Part shown: positions 9,283 through 15,983 of the stretch, one piece after another | Numbering within the stretch: the stretch's first letter is position 1 | Layout: each line of letters begins with the position of its first letter | Source: Nitrospinota bacterium | Lineage (GTDB): Bacteria; Nitrospinota; Nitrospinia; JACRGO01 | Assembly: GCA_016212295.1 (NCBI GenBank) | Contig: JACRGO010000064.1 | Span: 1-17,902, forward strand | Length of the DNA: 17,902 nucleotides | Direction of reading: 5' to 3' | The notes under the pieces: generated by a model | What the model was told of the DNA's origin: nothing | The model's input: only the letters and a program-made list of their open reading frames with translations | The model's database searches: none | Program-made: the position numbers and the translations under genes

Positions 9283-9327
9283 AAATTCCCCTCTTGAGAG
9301 GGGGGGCCGAAGGCCGGGGTGTGTTAA
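9283..9327 (-). repeat. Palindromic dispersed repeat, copy 3 (core only)
   Basis: This copy keeps the conserved core: AAATTCCCC, the CTCTTGAGAG palindrome, GGCC-GAA-GGCC and GGGGTGTGTTAA, in the same orientation as copy 1. I saw no convincing extension into the long arms, so it looks truncated. Confidence 0.7.
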
Positions 9328-9500
9328 CCGGCTTCTTATTCAAGCCTCATATTCGCGCTTCAGGACAAACATTTTTTATTTGAATTTTTGCGGAACAGCG
9401 GGTTTGAACCCGGCAACAAGTCTTCAAATGAACAGCCAAGATTTTAGACGCCTCCGCCAAGACTGGAGATGGCTCCGGTTCTGCAGGTTTAGGGATTTAA

Positions 9501-9908
9501 TCATTTGTGCCAGTTATAAAGCTTATCTCTATATTCTTTATAAATCGCGCCTTCTTTTAGTTTTTTCTCCTTTCTCTCCTTTTCTACCGCCTCAATATCT
9601 TTTTTTGATGTTACTTTTTTCAGCAATACCATGAATGTGCGTATATCCGCCTGGCATCCCTCTTTTTCCATCTTTTCCAATATCTCAAAACCTTCTTGAA
9701 GGGTTTTGCACAAAGGGATCAAGGAAGTGAACGTCACAGCATTAGGCTTAATGCCCAATTTTTTCATTTGCCCGATCACTTTTAGTCCTTGCTCCAAATT
9801 CCTTGCCTGGCGGACGAATTTACTGAAGGCATAAATATCATTTAAAAAATCTTTCTTCAACTCCTCGAAGGTGCGAATTAATTCGTATAATTCGTCTATT
9901 AGTGACAT
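9501..9908 (-). CDS. Small pentatricopeptide-repeat (PPR)-like protein
   Basis: The 135-residue product (starting MSLIDELYEL) has an internal 32-residue repeat: about residues 27-58 (AFSKFVRQARNLEQGLKVIG...), 59-90 (TFTSLIPLCKTLQEGFEILE...) and a degenerate third unit 91-122. Repeats 1 and 2 share F2, L12, G15, M22, K24 and G26. Unit 2 resembles a PPR motif (VTxxxLIxxCK...EGFEILEKMEKEG), three residues shorter than the canonical 35 in the first helix. PPR proteins bind RNA in organelles and are rare in bacteria; RNA binding here is inference. A tetratricopeptide-like fold is the alternative. The frame extends upstream to an ATG at 9953, but that part encodes a hairpin repeat, so I placed the start at 9908. 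The ribosome-binding site is weak, and the first codons overlap ACGAAT-type repeat DNA. There is no operon partner. Confidence 0.6.
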   Translation of the reverse strand: MSLIDELYELIRTFEELKKDFLNDIYAFSKFVRQARNLEQGLKVIGQMKKLGIKPNAVTFTSLIPLCKTLQEGFEILEKMEKEGCQADIRTFMVLLKKVTSKKDIEAVEKERKEKKLKEGAIYKEYRDKLYNWHK

Positions 9909-9945
9909 TCGTGTTCTTAATTTTGGTTGCGGCGAAGCCGCGCCA
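9874..9945. repeat. ATTCGT-type repeat with terminal GCGGC-GAA-GCCGC hairpin
   Basis: Recurring ATTCGT units (GAATTAATTCGTATAATTCG, then ATTCGTGTTC) lead into a perfect 13-bp hairpin GCGGCGAAGCCGC at 9929-9941. The units belong to the same motif family as the right end of the element at 1678-1813. On the minus strand it covers the start region of the PPR-like gene. Confidence 0.5.
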
Positions 9946-9986
9946 TGAAACATGAATCTGGAATATAAGAAATCGCAAAGCCGGGG

Positions 9987-10211
9987 TTAAATCCCGCCCT
10001 CAAGGCATATCAGCCATTCGCGAAAGTGGGGACATGCCTTGCGGATAGCTTCGAGGCCGATTTCAAGAACACCCAGGGTCCCATAGATCGGTTTTTCGTA
10101 TCCAGGAACCAGTTGCCCTACGCGCTTGGAGGGAGCGGTCACCGGAGAATCATTTATTTCTTCAGGAGAGGGAAACTGTTCCCGTATCGCCTGGAAGTTA
10201 GTCGCAAGCTC
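9987..10211 (-). pseudogene. C-terminal remnant of a DUF4276-family gene
   Basis: About 75 residues match what I recall of the C-terminal part of DUF4276 proteins: ELATNFQAIREQFPSPEEIN, then SPVTAPSKR, then VPGYEKPIYG, then EIGLEAIRKACPHFREWL. A full-length member is around 200 residues, so the N-terminal half is missing. The open frame continues upstream to 10310, but that portion reads through the neighbouring ATPase DNA in the wrong frame. DUF4276 genes commonly sit immediately downstream of AAA-ATPase genes, which is the order here. It is a relic, not a functional gene. Confidence 0.65.
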
Positions 10212-10254
10212 CGGGCGACCAATGCCGCGGCTCAAGGCGGCGCAATCGCTTTGG

Positions 10255-10425
10255 CGGGTCGAGTCTGGTGAATTGCGTGCATCCATTCGCGCGGTCGGCA
10301 ACCAACACATCCTCTGGCTGGAAATGGTCTAGGAGCAGAGGGGATTGAGTCGAAAGAATGACCTGTGTATTCACGGCCGCTTGCTTGACCAAAGACGCCA
10401 TCTGCCTAAACGAAGGCGAACCCAA
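10255..10425 (-). pseudogene. C-terminal remnant of an AAA-family ATPase
   Basis: The frame reads ...FRQMASLVKQAA, then TQVILSTQSPLLLDHF, then PEDVLVADR and TQFTRLDP. This is the conserved late region of SMC/OLD-like AAA ATPases (Walker-B-distal, with the STQSPLLLDHF 'H-loop-like' strand). Everything N-terminal, including both Walker motifs, is absent: the frame is closed by a stop at 10450-10452. The C-terminal tail after LDP is replaced by out-of-frame sequence. Together with the DUF4276 piece it forms a two-gene cassette collapsed by truncation and an internal deletion near 10211-10255. Confidence 0.65.
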
Positions 10426-10449
10426 CCTGCTGTTCTTATGACGTTTGGG

Positions 10450-10897
10450 TCACTAATCCCTGCTTCCTGGCCATTGCCGCGTGCTCTGAGGGTCGCAGTG
10501 TACGGTTGCTGTGGATGATGAGATTTATCCCAATAATAAGCCCATTAATTGGCGGGGTATAAGCTGTCCTCCGCAGTTGGTTTAAGGGTCAACTCATAAT
10601 GATGTAATCTAGTTCCGGGGTATTCATTGAATTATAGATTACCTCACTTTTCTTTTTTTGTCATTCATGAGATTTAGTCAAGCAGGGTGGTTTATTCTGT
10701 TGTTTCAGTTACTGATTCTCTTGCTCTCTCTATGTGTGTTCTATTTTGAGACGGTTAATAACGGCGGTGAGGCAGGAGCCCGGGAACGAGAGCCAGGGTC
10801 TATGTCGATGCCCAAAGGCGAATCAATGGCCGGTGGTAAATGGCTCCGCCCTAACGGCGATGAATTCTCGAGGAGTTTTTGGAGGGATGCTGTCTAA
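10450..10897. other. Gene-free stretch between the decayed ATPase and the barrel gene
   Basis: There is no recognisable gene. An open frame at 10658-10897 (plus) has a hydrophobic N-terminus followed by low-information sequence, no ribosome-binding site and no family resemblance. The segment 10739-10760 matches 4561-4582 at 21 of 22 positions. The rest is probably debris from the same decay event as the ATPase remnant. Confidence 0.5.
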
Positions 10898-11668
10898 CTA
10901 AAAACGGACGAAAAGGCCGGCCACCGGACCTGAGAAGCTGGTATCCACAAAGACATTGGAGTGGTCCACTTTCAATTTTATGTACCTGTATCCGCCATAC
11001 ACCCCCATGCTTGGAATTGGTGAAAACTCCATTTGGGTCTCGGCGTCAATAAAATGGTTTCCGGAATAGGCAAGCCCTCCCGCGCGGCACACAAGGCCCA
11101 GGAAATCCGCCAGGGCCACTCGTCCCCGGAGTCCCACGGTTGGAATTGGAAGAATGGCGGAATCGTTTTCAGACACCCCCAGGAGCGGGTCTTTCATGCC
11201 CACTTCTGCCCGGATGGTCTTGACCTCCGCCTCAACGCCCAACTGGACCCTGGCCGGAAGGTCGTCAAAATTTAAAAAATAATAGGAGAGGCCGAGGTCC
11301 AGGATGTCGGCGTCCAGATAGCTCTCCACCTGATGTCCCGCGCTGAAATTTTGTCCGTTGAAGGTTATAGAGGAGCCAAGGGGCTTGCTCCCGTTGAATC
11401 TCAGCGGCAAATAGGACGCCTCGAGCCGCAGGTCCCCATATTGGAAGGCCGCTTCCAGGGTCCCTGCGTTGTCCCTGCCAAAACCAAGGGTATTGTCCAC
11501 GTCCATTCTGCTCCCGCCCATGCTCCCGGCGCTGACACCGAATTTTCCAGAGGGTTTTAGGCTTATTAATCCCCCCTTCAGGGAAAAGGACTCATCCGCC
11601 TTTGCCGCTGTGGAGGCGAAAAGAAAAACCGAAGTTAAAAACGCGATAATGAATTTTTCACGGCGCAT
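10898..11668 (-). CDS. Secreted outer-membrane beta-barrel protein, function unknown
   Basis: The 256-residue protein begins with a classic signal peptide: MRREK, a hydrophobic stretch (FIIAFLTSVFLFAS) and a likely cleavage after AAKA before DESF. The mature part alternates polar and hydrophobic residues with aromatic girdles (LEAAFQYGDLRLEASYLPL, LGLSYYFLNF, GVYGGYRYIKLKV) and ends in GLFVRF. A terminal Phe is the usual Bam-recognition signal of outer-membrane barrels. The size suggests an 8-10 stranded barrel similar to OmpA/OmpW-like or Lom-like porin-type proteins, but no specific family is recognised. The start at 11668 has a strong ribosome-binding site (GAGGA, 7 nt spacing). The open frame extends to 11821, but the added residues would bury the signal peptide. 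It diverges from the leader-RNA/oxidoreductase unit, and a tandem 8-bp repeat lies between them. Confidence 0.8.
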   Translation of the reverse strand: MRREKFIIAFLTSVFLFASTAAKADESFSLKGGLISLKPSGKFGVSAGSMGGSRMDVDNTLGFGRDNAGTLEAAFQYGDLRLEASYLPLRFNGSKPLGSSITFNGQNFSAGHQVESYLDADILDLGLSYYFLNFDDLPARVQLGVEAEVKTIRAEVGMKDPLLGVSENDSAILPIPTVGLRGRVALADFLGLVCRAGGLAYSGNHFIDAETQMEFSPIPSMGVYGGYRYIKLKVDHSNVFVDTSFSGPVAGLFVRF

Positions 11669-11835
11669 ATTTTTATCCTCTAAGTTTTTTGACGCTGATG
11701 CTAAAAAAGCACTATTTGTGCCAGATGAATTCAATGAGGACAGAGCACGGTTTTTGTCCGCAACCAAATTAAAAGTATCTCCGCATGTGAAGAAATATTG
11801 CGCCTTTTTTGAAAATTTCAAATATTTTTGGCGAT

Positions 11836-11853
11836 ACTTTAGTTCACTTTAGT
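11836..11853. promoter_or_regulatory. Tandem 8-bp direct repeat, possible operator
   Basis: ACTTTAGT occurs twice with a 10-bp period (11836-11843 and 11846-11853). That puts the copies on the same face of the helix, between the divergent barrel gene and the leader promoter. The arrangement fits a direct-repeat binding site for a regulator; function is inferred. Confidence 0.35.
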
Positions 11854-11892
11854 CAATAGTACCGTAATCTCTTTGATTTTAAAAGAAAAATT

Positions 11893-11920
11893 TTGAAATT
11901 CCGATACAGTAAATTATAAT
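11893..11920 (+). promoter_or_regulatory. Sigma70-type promoter of the structured leader RNA
   Basis: TTGAAA (11893-11898), a 16-bp spacer and a perfect TATAAT (11915-11920) predict transcription starting around 11926-11928, exactly at the start of the structured segment. The region just upstream is AT-rich. Confidence 0.7.
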
Positions 11921-11925
11921 TAGTG

Positions 11926-12080
11926 CCTGGGCGCCCCCCGTTCAGGCGGTGTATGGGTTGCCGCTAACGGAGAATTTTTGCCGTATAAGAAATGGTGATT
12001 TCCACCATGCGGTAAAGAAACAAATGGAAAACTTTAAAAGATTGTAAAGGAAACGCCCAAGCCATTGGGCTTTTTTTATT
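11926..12080 (+). ncRNA. Structured ~150-nt leader RNA, candidate riboswitch or attenuator
   Basis: Between a good promoter and an intrinsic terminator nearly every segment can pair. P1: TGGGCG (11928-11933) with CGCCCA (12054-12059). P2: CCGTT/AACGG (11938-11942 with 11966-11970) enclosing GCGG/CCGC (11946-11949 with 11961-11964). P3: TGCCG/CGGTA (11979-11983 with 12010-12014) enclosing ATGGTG/CACCAT (11992-11997 with 12003-12008). P4: CTTTA/TAAAG (12032-12036 with 12045-12049). P1 uses the same bases as the 5' arm of the terminator, so the two are mutually exclusive. A 5' alternative hairpin GCCTG/CAGGC would free the terminator. I recognise none of the conserved cores of known riboswitches, 6S, SRP RNA or tmRNA. 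An independent small RNA is the alternative. Pairings are read by eye, without energy calculation. Confidence 0.6.
12055..12080 (+). terminator. Intrinsic terminator in the oxidoreductase leader
   Basis: The stem is GCCCAA (12055-12060) with TTGGGC (12065-12070) around the loop GCCA, followed by seven T and then ATT. It ends about 15 nt before the ATG at 12093, so any transcript reaching that gene must read through it. This suits a regulated terminator. Confidence 0.85.
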
Positions 12081-12092
12081 AGAGACCCAACC

Positions 12093-15000
12093 ATGAGAAT
12101 CAGGGAAATCCCTTACAACTACACCTCCTTTTCCGACCGGGAGATCGTGATCCGCTTCCTCGGAGAGGACATGTGGAACACGCTGAACGATTTACGGTCA
12201 AAACGCCGCACAGGCCGCTCGGCCAGGATGCTCTTCGAGGTCCTCGGCGATTTGTGGATGGTCTCGCGGAACCCATTTATTCAAGAAGACCTGCAAGCCG
12301 ACCGCAAGCGCCTCGCCTCCCTCCTGGACGCCATGGGGCGGCGCCTGGACCAGATCGAGGCGCGGGCCGATTCCAATCCCAATGTCCTTCTCCTGGCCGG
12401 CAGGGCCAGGGAGGCGGTGAAGGAATTCGCGGACCGCTTTTCAGGCCATGAGGCCCTCAGGGCAAAGGTCCTACGCTCCCTCTCCCGCGCAACTCGGCGC
12501 GACAACGTGGATTTCAGCGGCGTCGCCCTGGTCTCCCATGTGACGGACGCCACGGACTGGCGCGTGGAGTGTCCCTTCGCGGTTGTCTATCCGGAACTGG
12601 AGGAGGAGACGGCGGACATCGTCAAAAGCTGCATGGAACTGGACTTCACCATCATCCCGCGCGGCGGCGGCACCGGATACACTGGCTCCGGGGTCCCCCT
12701 TGTTCCCGAAACCATTGTGATCAACACGGAAAAGCTGGACTTCATAAATGCCGTGGAGCTTATGAAAATCCCTGGCCGCGATGAGCCGGTCCACTCCATC
12801 CGGGCCGGCGCGGGCGCCGTGACCAAGCGCGTGGCCGAGGCAGCCGAGGCCGCTGGAATGGTCTTCGCCGTTGACCCCACCTCACAGAACGCCTCCACCG
12901 TCGGCGGGAACATAGCCATGAACGCTGGCGGCAAAAAGGCCGTGCGTTGGGGCTCCACCCTGGATAACCTGATCTCGTGGCGCATGGTGGGCCCGGACGG
13001 GCAATGGCTGGAGGTGGTCCGCCTGAACCACAATATGGGAAAACTCCACGACCTGTCCGAGGCCAGGTTTCAAGTCACCCGGTTCCAACGGGACGGCAAG
13101 ACGCCGGACGGAGAGCCGCAAGCCGTCTCCATCCCCTCTGACAAAATCCGGAAGCCGGGCCTGGGCAAGGACGTCACCAACAAATTCCTCGGCGGCCTGC
13201 CAGGAGCGCAGAAGGAGGGCTGCGACGGGATCATCACCAGCGCTGTCTTCGCCCTGCATCCCAAGCCCGCCCACATCCGCGCCGTGTGCCTGGAATTCTT
13301 CGGCCACGACCTGGCCAAGGCGGTCCCGGCCATAGTGGAGATAAAAAATTATCTGGACCAGGGACCTGACGCCGGGTGCGCGGGACTTGAGCACATGGAT
13401 GAGCGTTACGTGAAGGCCGTTGGATACAACACCAAGGCCAGGCGCGGGGAGAGGCCCAAGATGGTCCTGCTTGTTGACGTGGCGGGAGACCAGGAGGAGG
13501 CCGTGGACAAGGCCGCCTCCCACGTGGTGGGCCTTGCCAAGGCCAGGGGCGGCGAAGGGTTTATCGCTGCCAGCCCAAACGCCAGGGAGCGGTTCTGGGC
13601 GGACCGCGCCAGGACGGCTGCCATCGCGGCGCACACCAACGCCTTCAAGGTGAACGAGGACGTGGTGATCCCCCTGGAACGGCTGGCCGAGTACACAGAG
13701 GGTATCGAACGCATCAATATCGAGCAATCCGTGGCCAATAAGCTGCGCATGGCCAGGGCCGTCATCGACTTCCTCAAAGGGGACGCCTTCGCCGCCCATC
13801 TTCCATCCGACTGTCACGCCGGTTCCGAGAGCGAAGCCCTCATAGAGGACAAAAAAGCCGCGGCCTTGTCCCTCTTGAGGGAAGTGGAAAAACGCTGGGA
13901 GAAGATCATTGCGAATCTGGACTCTCCAATAAGCGGTCTGCCGGACCTGGCCCCAAGCGAGGAGCGGCTCCCCTTGTTCGACGGCGCGGCCCAAGACCTG
14001 GACCTTGCCGGGGAGCCGCTGATCCGCTCCCTGTTGCGGCGGGACCTGCGCGTCTCTTACCGGGCCGAGGCGGAGCGTCCCTTGAAAAATATCTTTATAG
14101 GCGACCTCTGGGCAGGAATCCGCAAGGAACTGGACCACATCCACGCCGCCCATCGTTCGAGCCGCCTCTTCGCGGCGGTCCACATGCACGCGGGAGACGG
14201 AAACGCGCACACCAATATCCCGGTAAACTCCAACGATTATGAAATGCTGAGGGAGGCGGAACGCATGGTGGAGCGGATCATGAGCCTGGCCGTCAGCCTG
14301 GGCGGGGCCATCTCAGGCGAACACGGCATCGGCGTCACCAAGCTTCATTTCATGGACCAGGACAAGGTGGAGGCCTTTGCCAGTTATAAGGAAGCCGTGG
14401 ACCCCAAGGGCCGCTTCAACAAGGGAAAACTCCTCCCCGGCGCGGGCGTTGAGCGGGCCTACACTCCTTCACTGCGCCTGGTGCAGCAAGAGGCCCTCAT
14501 CCTCAGGGAGAGCGCCCTGGGCGACCTGAACGACGGCATCAGGAACTGCCTCCGGTGCGGCAAATGCAAGGCGGTTTGTTCCACGCACGCGCCGCGCGCG
14601 AACCTTCTTTACTCGCCCCGCAACAAGATACTGGCCGCAGGACTCATCATCGAGGCTTTTCTGTACGAGGAGCAGACAAAGCGCGGGATTTCCATCCGCC
14701 ACTTCGACGAACTGAACGACCTCTCCGACCACTGCTCCGTTTGCCGGAAATGCGTTGTCCCTTGTCCGGTTGACATCGATTTCGGCCTTGTAACCATCAG
14801 CATGAGGGAGATATTGAAGTCCAGGGGCAAAAAAAAGGGAAACCTGGGCGCCAGGATGGCCCTGGGATTTCTCAAGGCGTCGGACCCCCGCGCGGTCAGT
14901 ATGGCCCGCAAGGCCCTGATCCAATGGGGGTATTCCGGCCAGAGGATCGGACACAAGGCGGCCAAGTCCCTTGCGTGGCTGGGGGGCAGCGGCGCGCCCG

Positions 15001-15959
15001 GCCCAACCGCCGGCAAGCCCTCCTTCAAGGACCAGATGGTCCATCTACTGAAAAGACCCTTGCCGGAACAGATACCTGATCTGGCCATGCGGGCCTTCCT
15101 GGGGATCGAGGACAATAAGACGGTCCCCATCCTCCGCGACCCGGCCAAGGCCAATGAAAACAGCGAGGCGGTTTTTTATTTTCCAGGATGCGGCAGCGAG
15201 CGGCTCTTCAGCCAGGTCTCCCTCGCGGTCCTGGCCCTGTTGCGCCACCTGGGGGTCCAGACGGTCCTGCCCCCAGGCTATCTTTGCTGCGGATTTCCAT
15301 TGGCCGCCTCCGGGGACAGGGACCTGGGACGTAGGACCAGCACCGCGAACCGGGTCCTATTCCACCGCGTGGCCAATACCCTGAACTACCTGGACGTCAA
15401 GACAGTGCTGGTCTCGTGCGGGACATGTCTTGGCCAATTGGAAGGCTATGAATTCCACAACATCTTCCCAGAATGCCGCCTCATGGACATCCATGAGTAT
15501 CTAATGGAGAAGGGAGTGCGGACAGAGGAGAAGTCCGGCGCGAGCGCCTATCTTTTTCACGACCCTTGCCACTCCCCTATCAAGAGGCGCGCCCCCCTGG
15601 AAGTGGCGGAAACGTTGCTGGGAGGAAAGGCGGTCCTGTCCGGCCGCTGTTGCGGGGAGGCAGGGACCCTGGCCGTGTCAAGGCCGGACATCGCCAACCA
15701 GATCCGCTATTCCAAGGAAGAGGTTCTGCGGGAAGGAATCGAGCGGACCGTGAAGGAAGGAAACGCTCCCGGCGGGGCCTGCAAGGCGTTCACCGCCTGC
15801 CCTTCCTGCCTGCAAGGGCTTTCCCGCTACCGGGAAACCAGCGGCCTGGAGCCGGAGTTCATGGCGGTGGAACTGGCTGAAAGGGTCCTTGGAAAAAATT
15901 GGTTGAAGGATTTCATCCGCGCGGCGTTGCGGGAGGGAATCGAGAAGGCGCTGTTGTAG
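12093..15959 (+). CDS. Giant FAD/Fe-S oxidoreductase (DUF3683-type; D-lactate/glycolate dehydrogenase-like fused to a CCG Fe-S module)
   Basis: One 1288-residue chain joins what are separate subunits in glycolate (GlcD/GlcF) or D-lactate oxidation. Residues 1-60 are a DUF3683-like N-terminus (MRIREIPYNYTSFSDREIV). An FAD-binding type 4 domain follows (about 165-305; IPRGGGTGYTGSGVPL, then DPTSQNASTVGGNIAMNAGG). Next is an FAD-oxidase C domain (about 420-795; HMHAGDGNAHTN, then SGEHGIGVTKLHFM). Two 4Fe-4S motifs come after: C819/C822/C825/C829 and C881/C884/C887/C891 with following Pro. Two CCG domains complete it (FYFPGCGSE, GYLCCGFP, HDPCHSPI, GRCCGEAG). It probably oxidises a 2-hydroxy acid and passes electrons through Fe-S clusters to quinone or another carrier; the substrate is inferred. 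No signal peptide is present. It is visibly richer in GC than the neighbouring genes. The ribosome-binding site is weak and a structured leader with a terminator precedes it. There is no operon partner. Confidence 0.9.
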   Translation: MRIREIPYNYTSFSDREIVIRFLGEDMWNTLNDLRSKRRTGRSARMLFEVLGDLWMVSRNPFIQEDLQADRKRLASLLDAMGRRLDQIEARADSNPNVLLLAGRAREAVKEFADRFSGHEALRAKVLRSLSRATRRDNVDFSGVALVSHVTDATDWRVECPFAVVYPELEEETADIVKSCMELDFTIIPRGGGTGYTGSGVPLVPETIVINTEKLDFINAVELMKIPGRDEPVHSIRAGAGAVTKRVAEAAEAAGMVFAVDPTSQNASTVGGNIAMNAGGKKAVRWGSTLDNLISWRMVGPDGQWLEVVRLNHNMGKLHDLSEARFQVTRFQRDGKTPDGEPQAVSIPSDKIRKPGLGKDVTNKFLGGLPGAQKEGCDGIITSAVFALHPKPAHIRAVCLEFFGHDLAKAVPAIVEIKNYLDQGPDAGCAGLEHMDERYVKAVGYNTKARRGERPKMVLLVDVAGDQEEAVDKAASHVVGLAKARGGEGFIAASPNARERFWADRARTAAIAAHTNAFKVNEDVVIPLERLAEYTEGIERINIEQSVANKLRMARAVIDFLKGDAFAAHLPSDCHAGSESEALIEDKKAAALSLLREVEKRWEKIIANLDSPISGLPDLAPSEERLPLFDGAAQDLDLAGEPLIRSLLRRDLRVSYRAEAERPLKNIFIGDLWAGIRKELDHIHAAHRSSRLFAAVHMHAGDGNAHTNIPVNSNDYEMLREAERMVERIMSLAVSLGGAISGEHGIGVTKLHFMDQDKVEAFASYKEAVDPKGRFNKGKLLPGAGVERAYTPSLRLVQQEALILRESALGDLNDGIRNCLRCGKCKAVCSTHAPRANLLYSPRNKILAAGLIIEAFLYEEQTKRGISIRHFDELNDLSDHCSVCRKCVVPCPVDIDFGLVTISMREILKSRGKKKGNLGARMALGFLKASDPRAVSMARKALIQWGYSGQRIGHKAAKSLAWLGGSGAPGPTAGKPSFKDQMVHLLKRPLPEQIPDLAMRAFLGIEDNKTVPILRDPAKANENSEAVFYFPGCGSERLFSQVSLAVLALLRHLGVQTVLPPGYLCCGFPLAASGDRDLGRRTSTANRVLFHRVANTLNYLDVKTVLVSCGTCLGQLEGYEFHNIFPECRLMDIHEYLMEKGVRTEEKSGASAYLFHDPCHSPIKRRAPLEVAETLLGGKAVLSGRCCGEAGTLAVSRPDIANQIRYSKEEVLREGIERTVKEGNAPGGACKAFTACPSCLQGLSRYRETSGLEPEFMAVELAERVLGKNWLKDFIRAALREGIEKALL

Positions 15960-15983
15960 AATACTATTTGCTATAAGGACGTG

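Larger units (their letters stand above)
8915..9500. other. Repeat-rich gene-free stretch
   Basis: This is non-coding DNA occupied mainly by the two repeat copies listed separately (9010-9140 and 9283-9327). Between them are short stretches with recurring TGAAAAT. The small ORFs here are translations of the repeat itself or have no ribosome-binding site. The recJ promoter should lie near 8920-9000 but no clear hexamers were found. Confidence 0.6.

Noticed and set aside
9397-9416. tRNA T-arm-like sequence GCGGGTTTGAACCCGG
   Set aside because: The stem does not close to 5 bp around a 7-nt loop, and no acceptor, D or anticodon arm is present; it is only a short palindrome.
9380-9634. 84-aa plus-strand ORF
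   Set aside because: It overlaps the 3' end of the PPR-like gene on the other strand, has low-information sequence and no ribosome-binding site.
10658-10897. 79-aa plus-strand ORF with hydrophobic N-terminus
   Set aside because: It has no ribosome-binding site and no family resemblance, lies in decayed DNA and contains the motif shared with 4561-4582; not supported as a gene.
11669-11821. N-terminal extension of the barrel protein
   Set aside because: It would place 51 residues before a textbook signal peptide that already has its own strong ribosome-binding site.
12882-14210. 442-aa minus-strand ORF antisense to the oxidoreductase
   Set aside because: It is a stop-poor shadow frame in GC-rich coding DNA; composition and lack of motifs mark it as non-coding.
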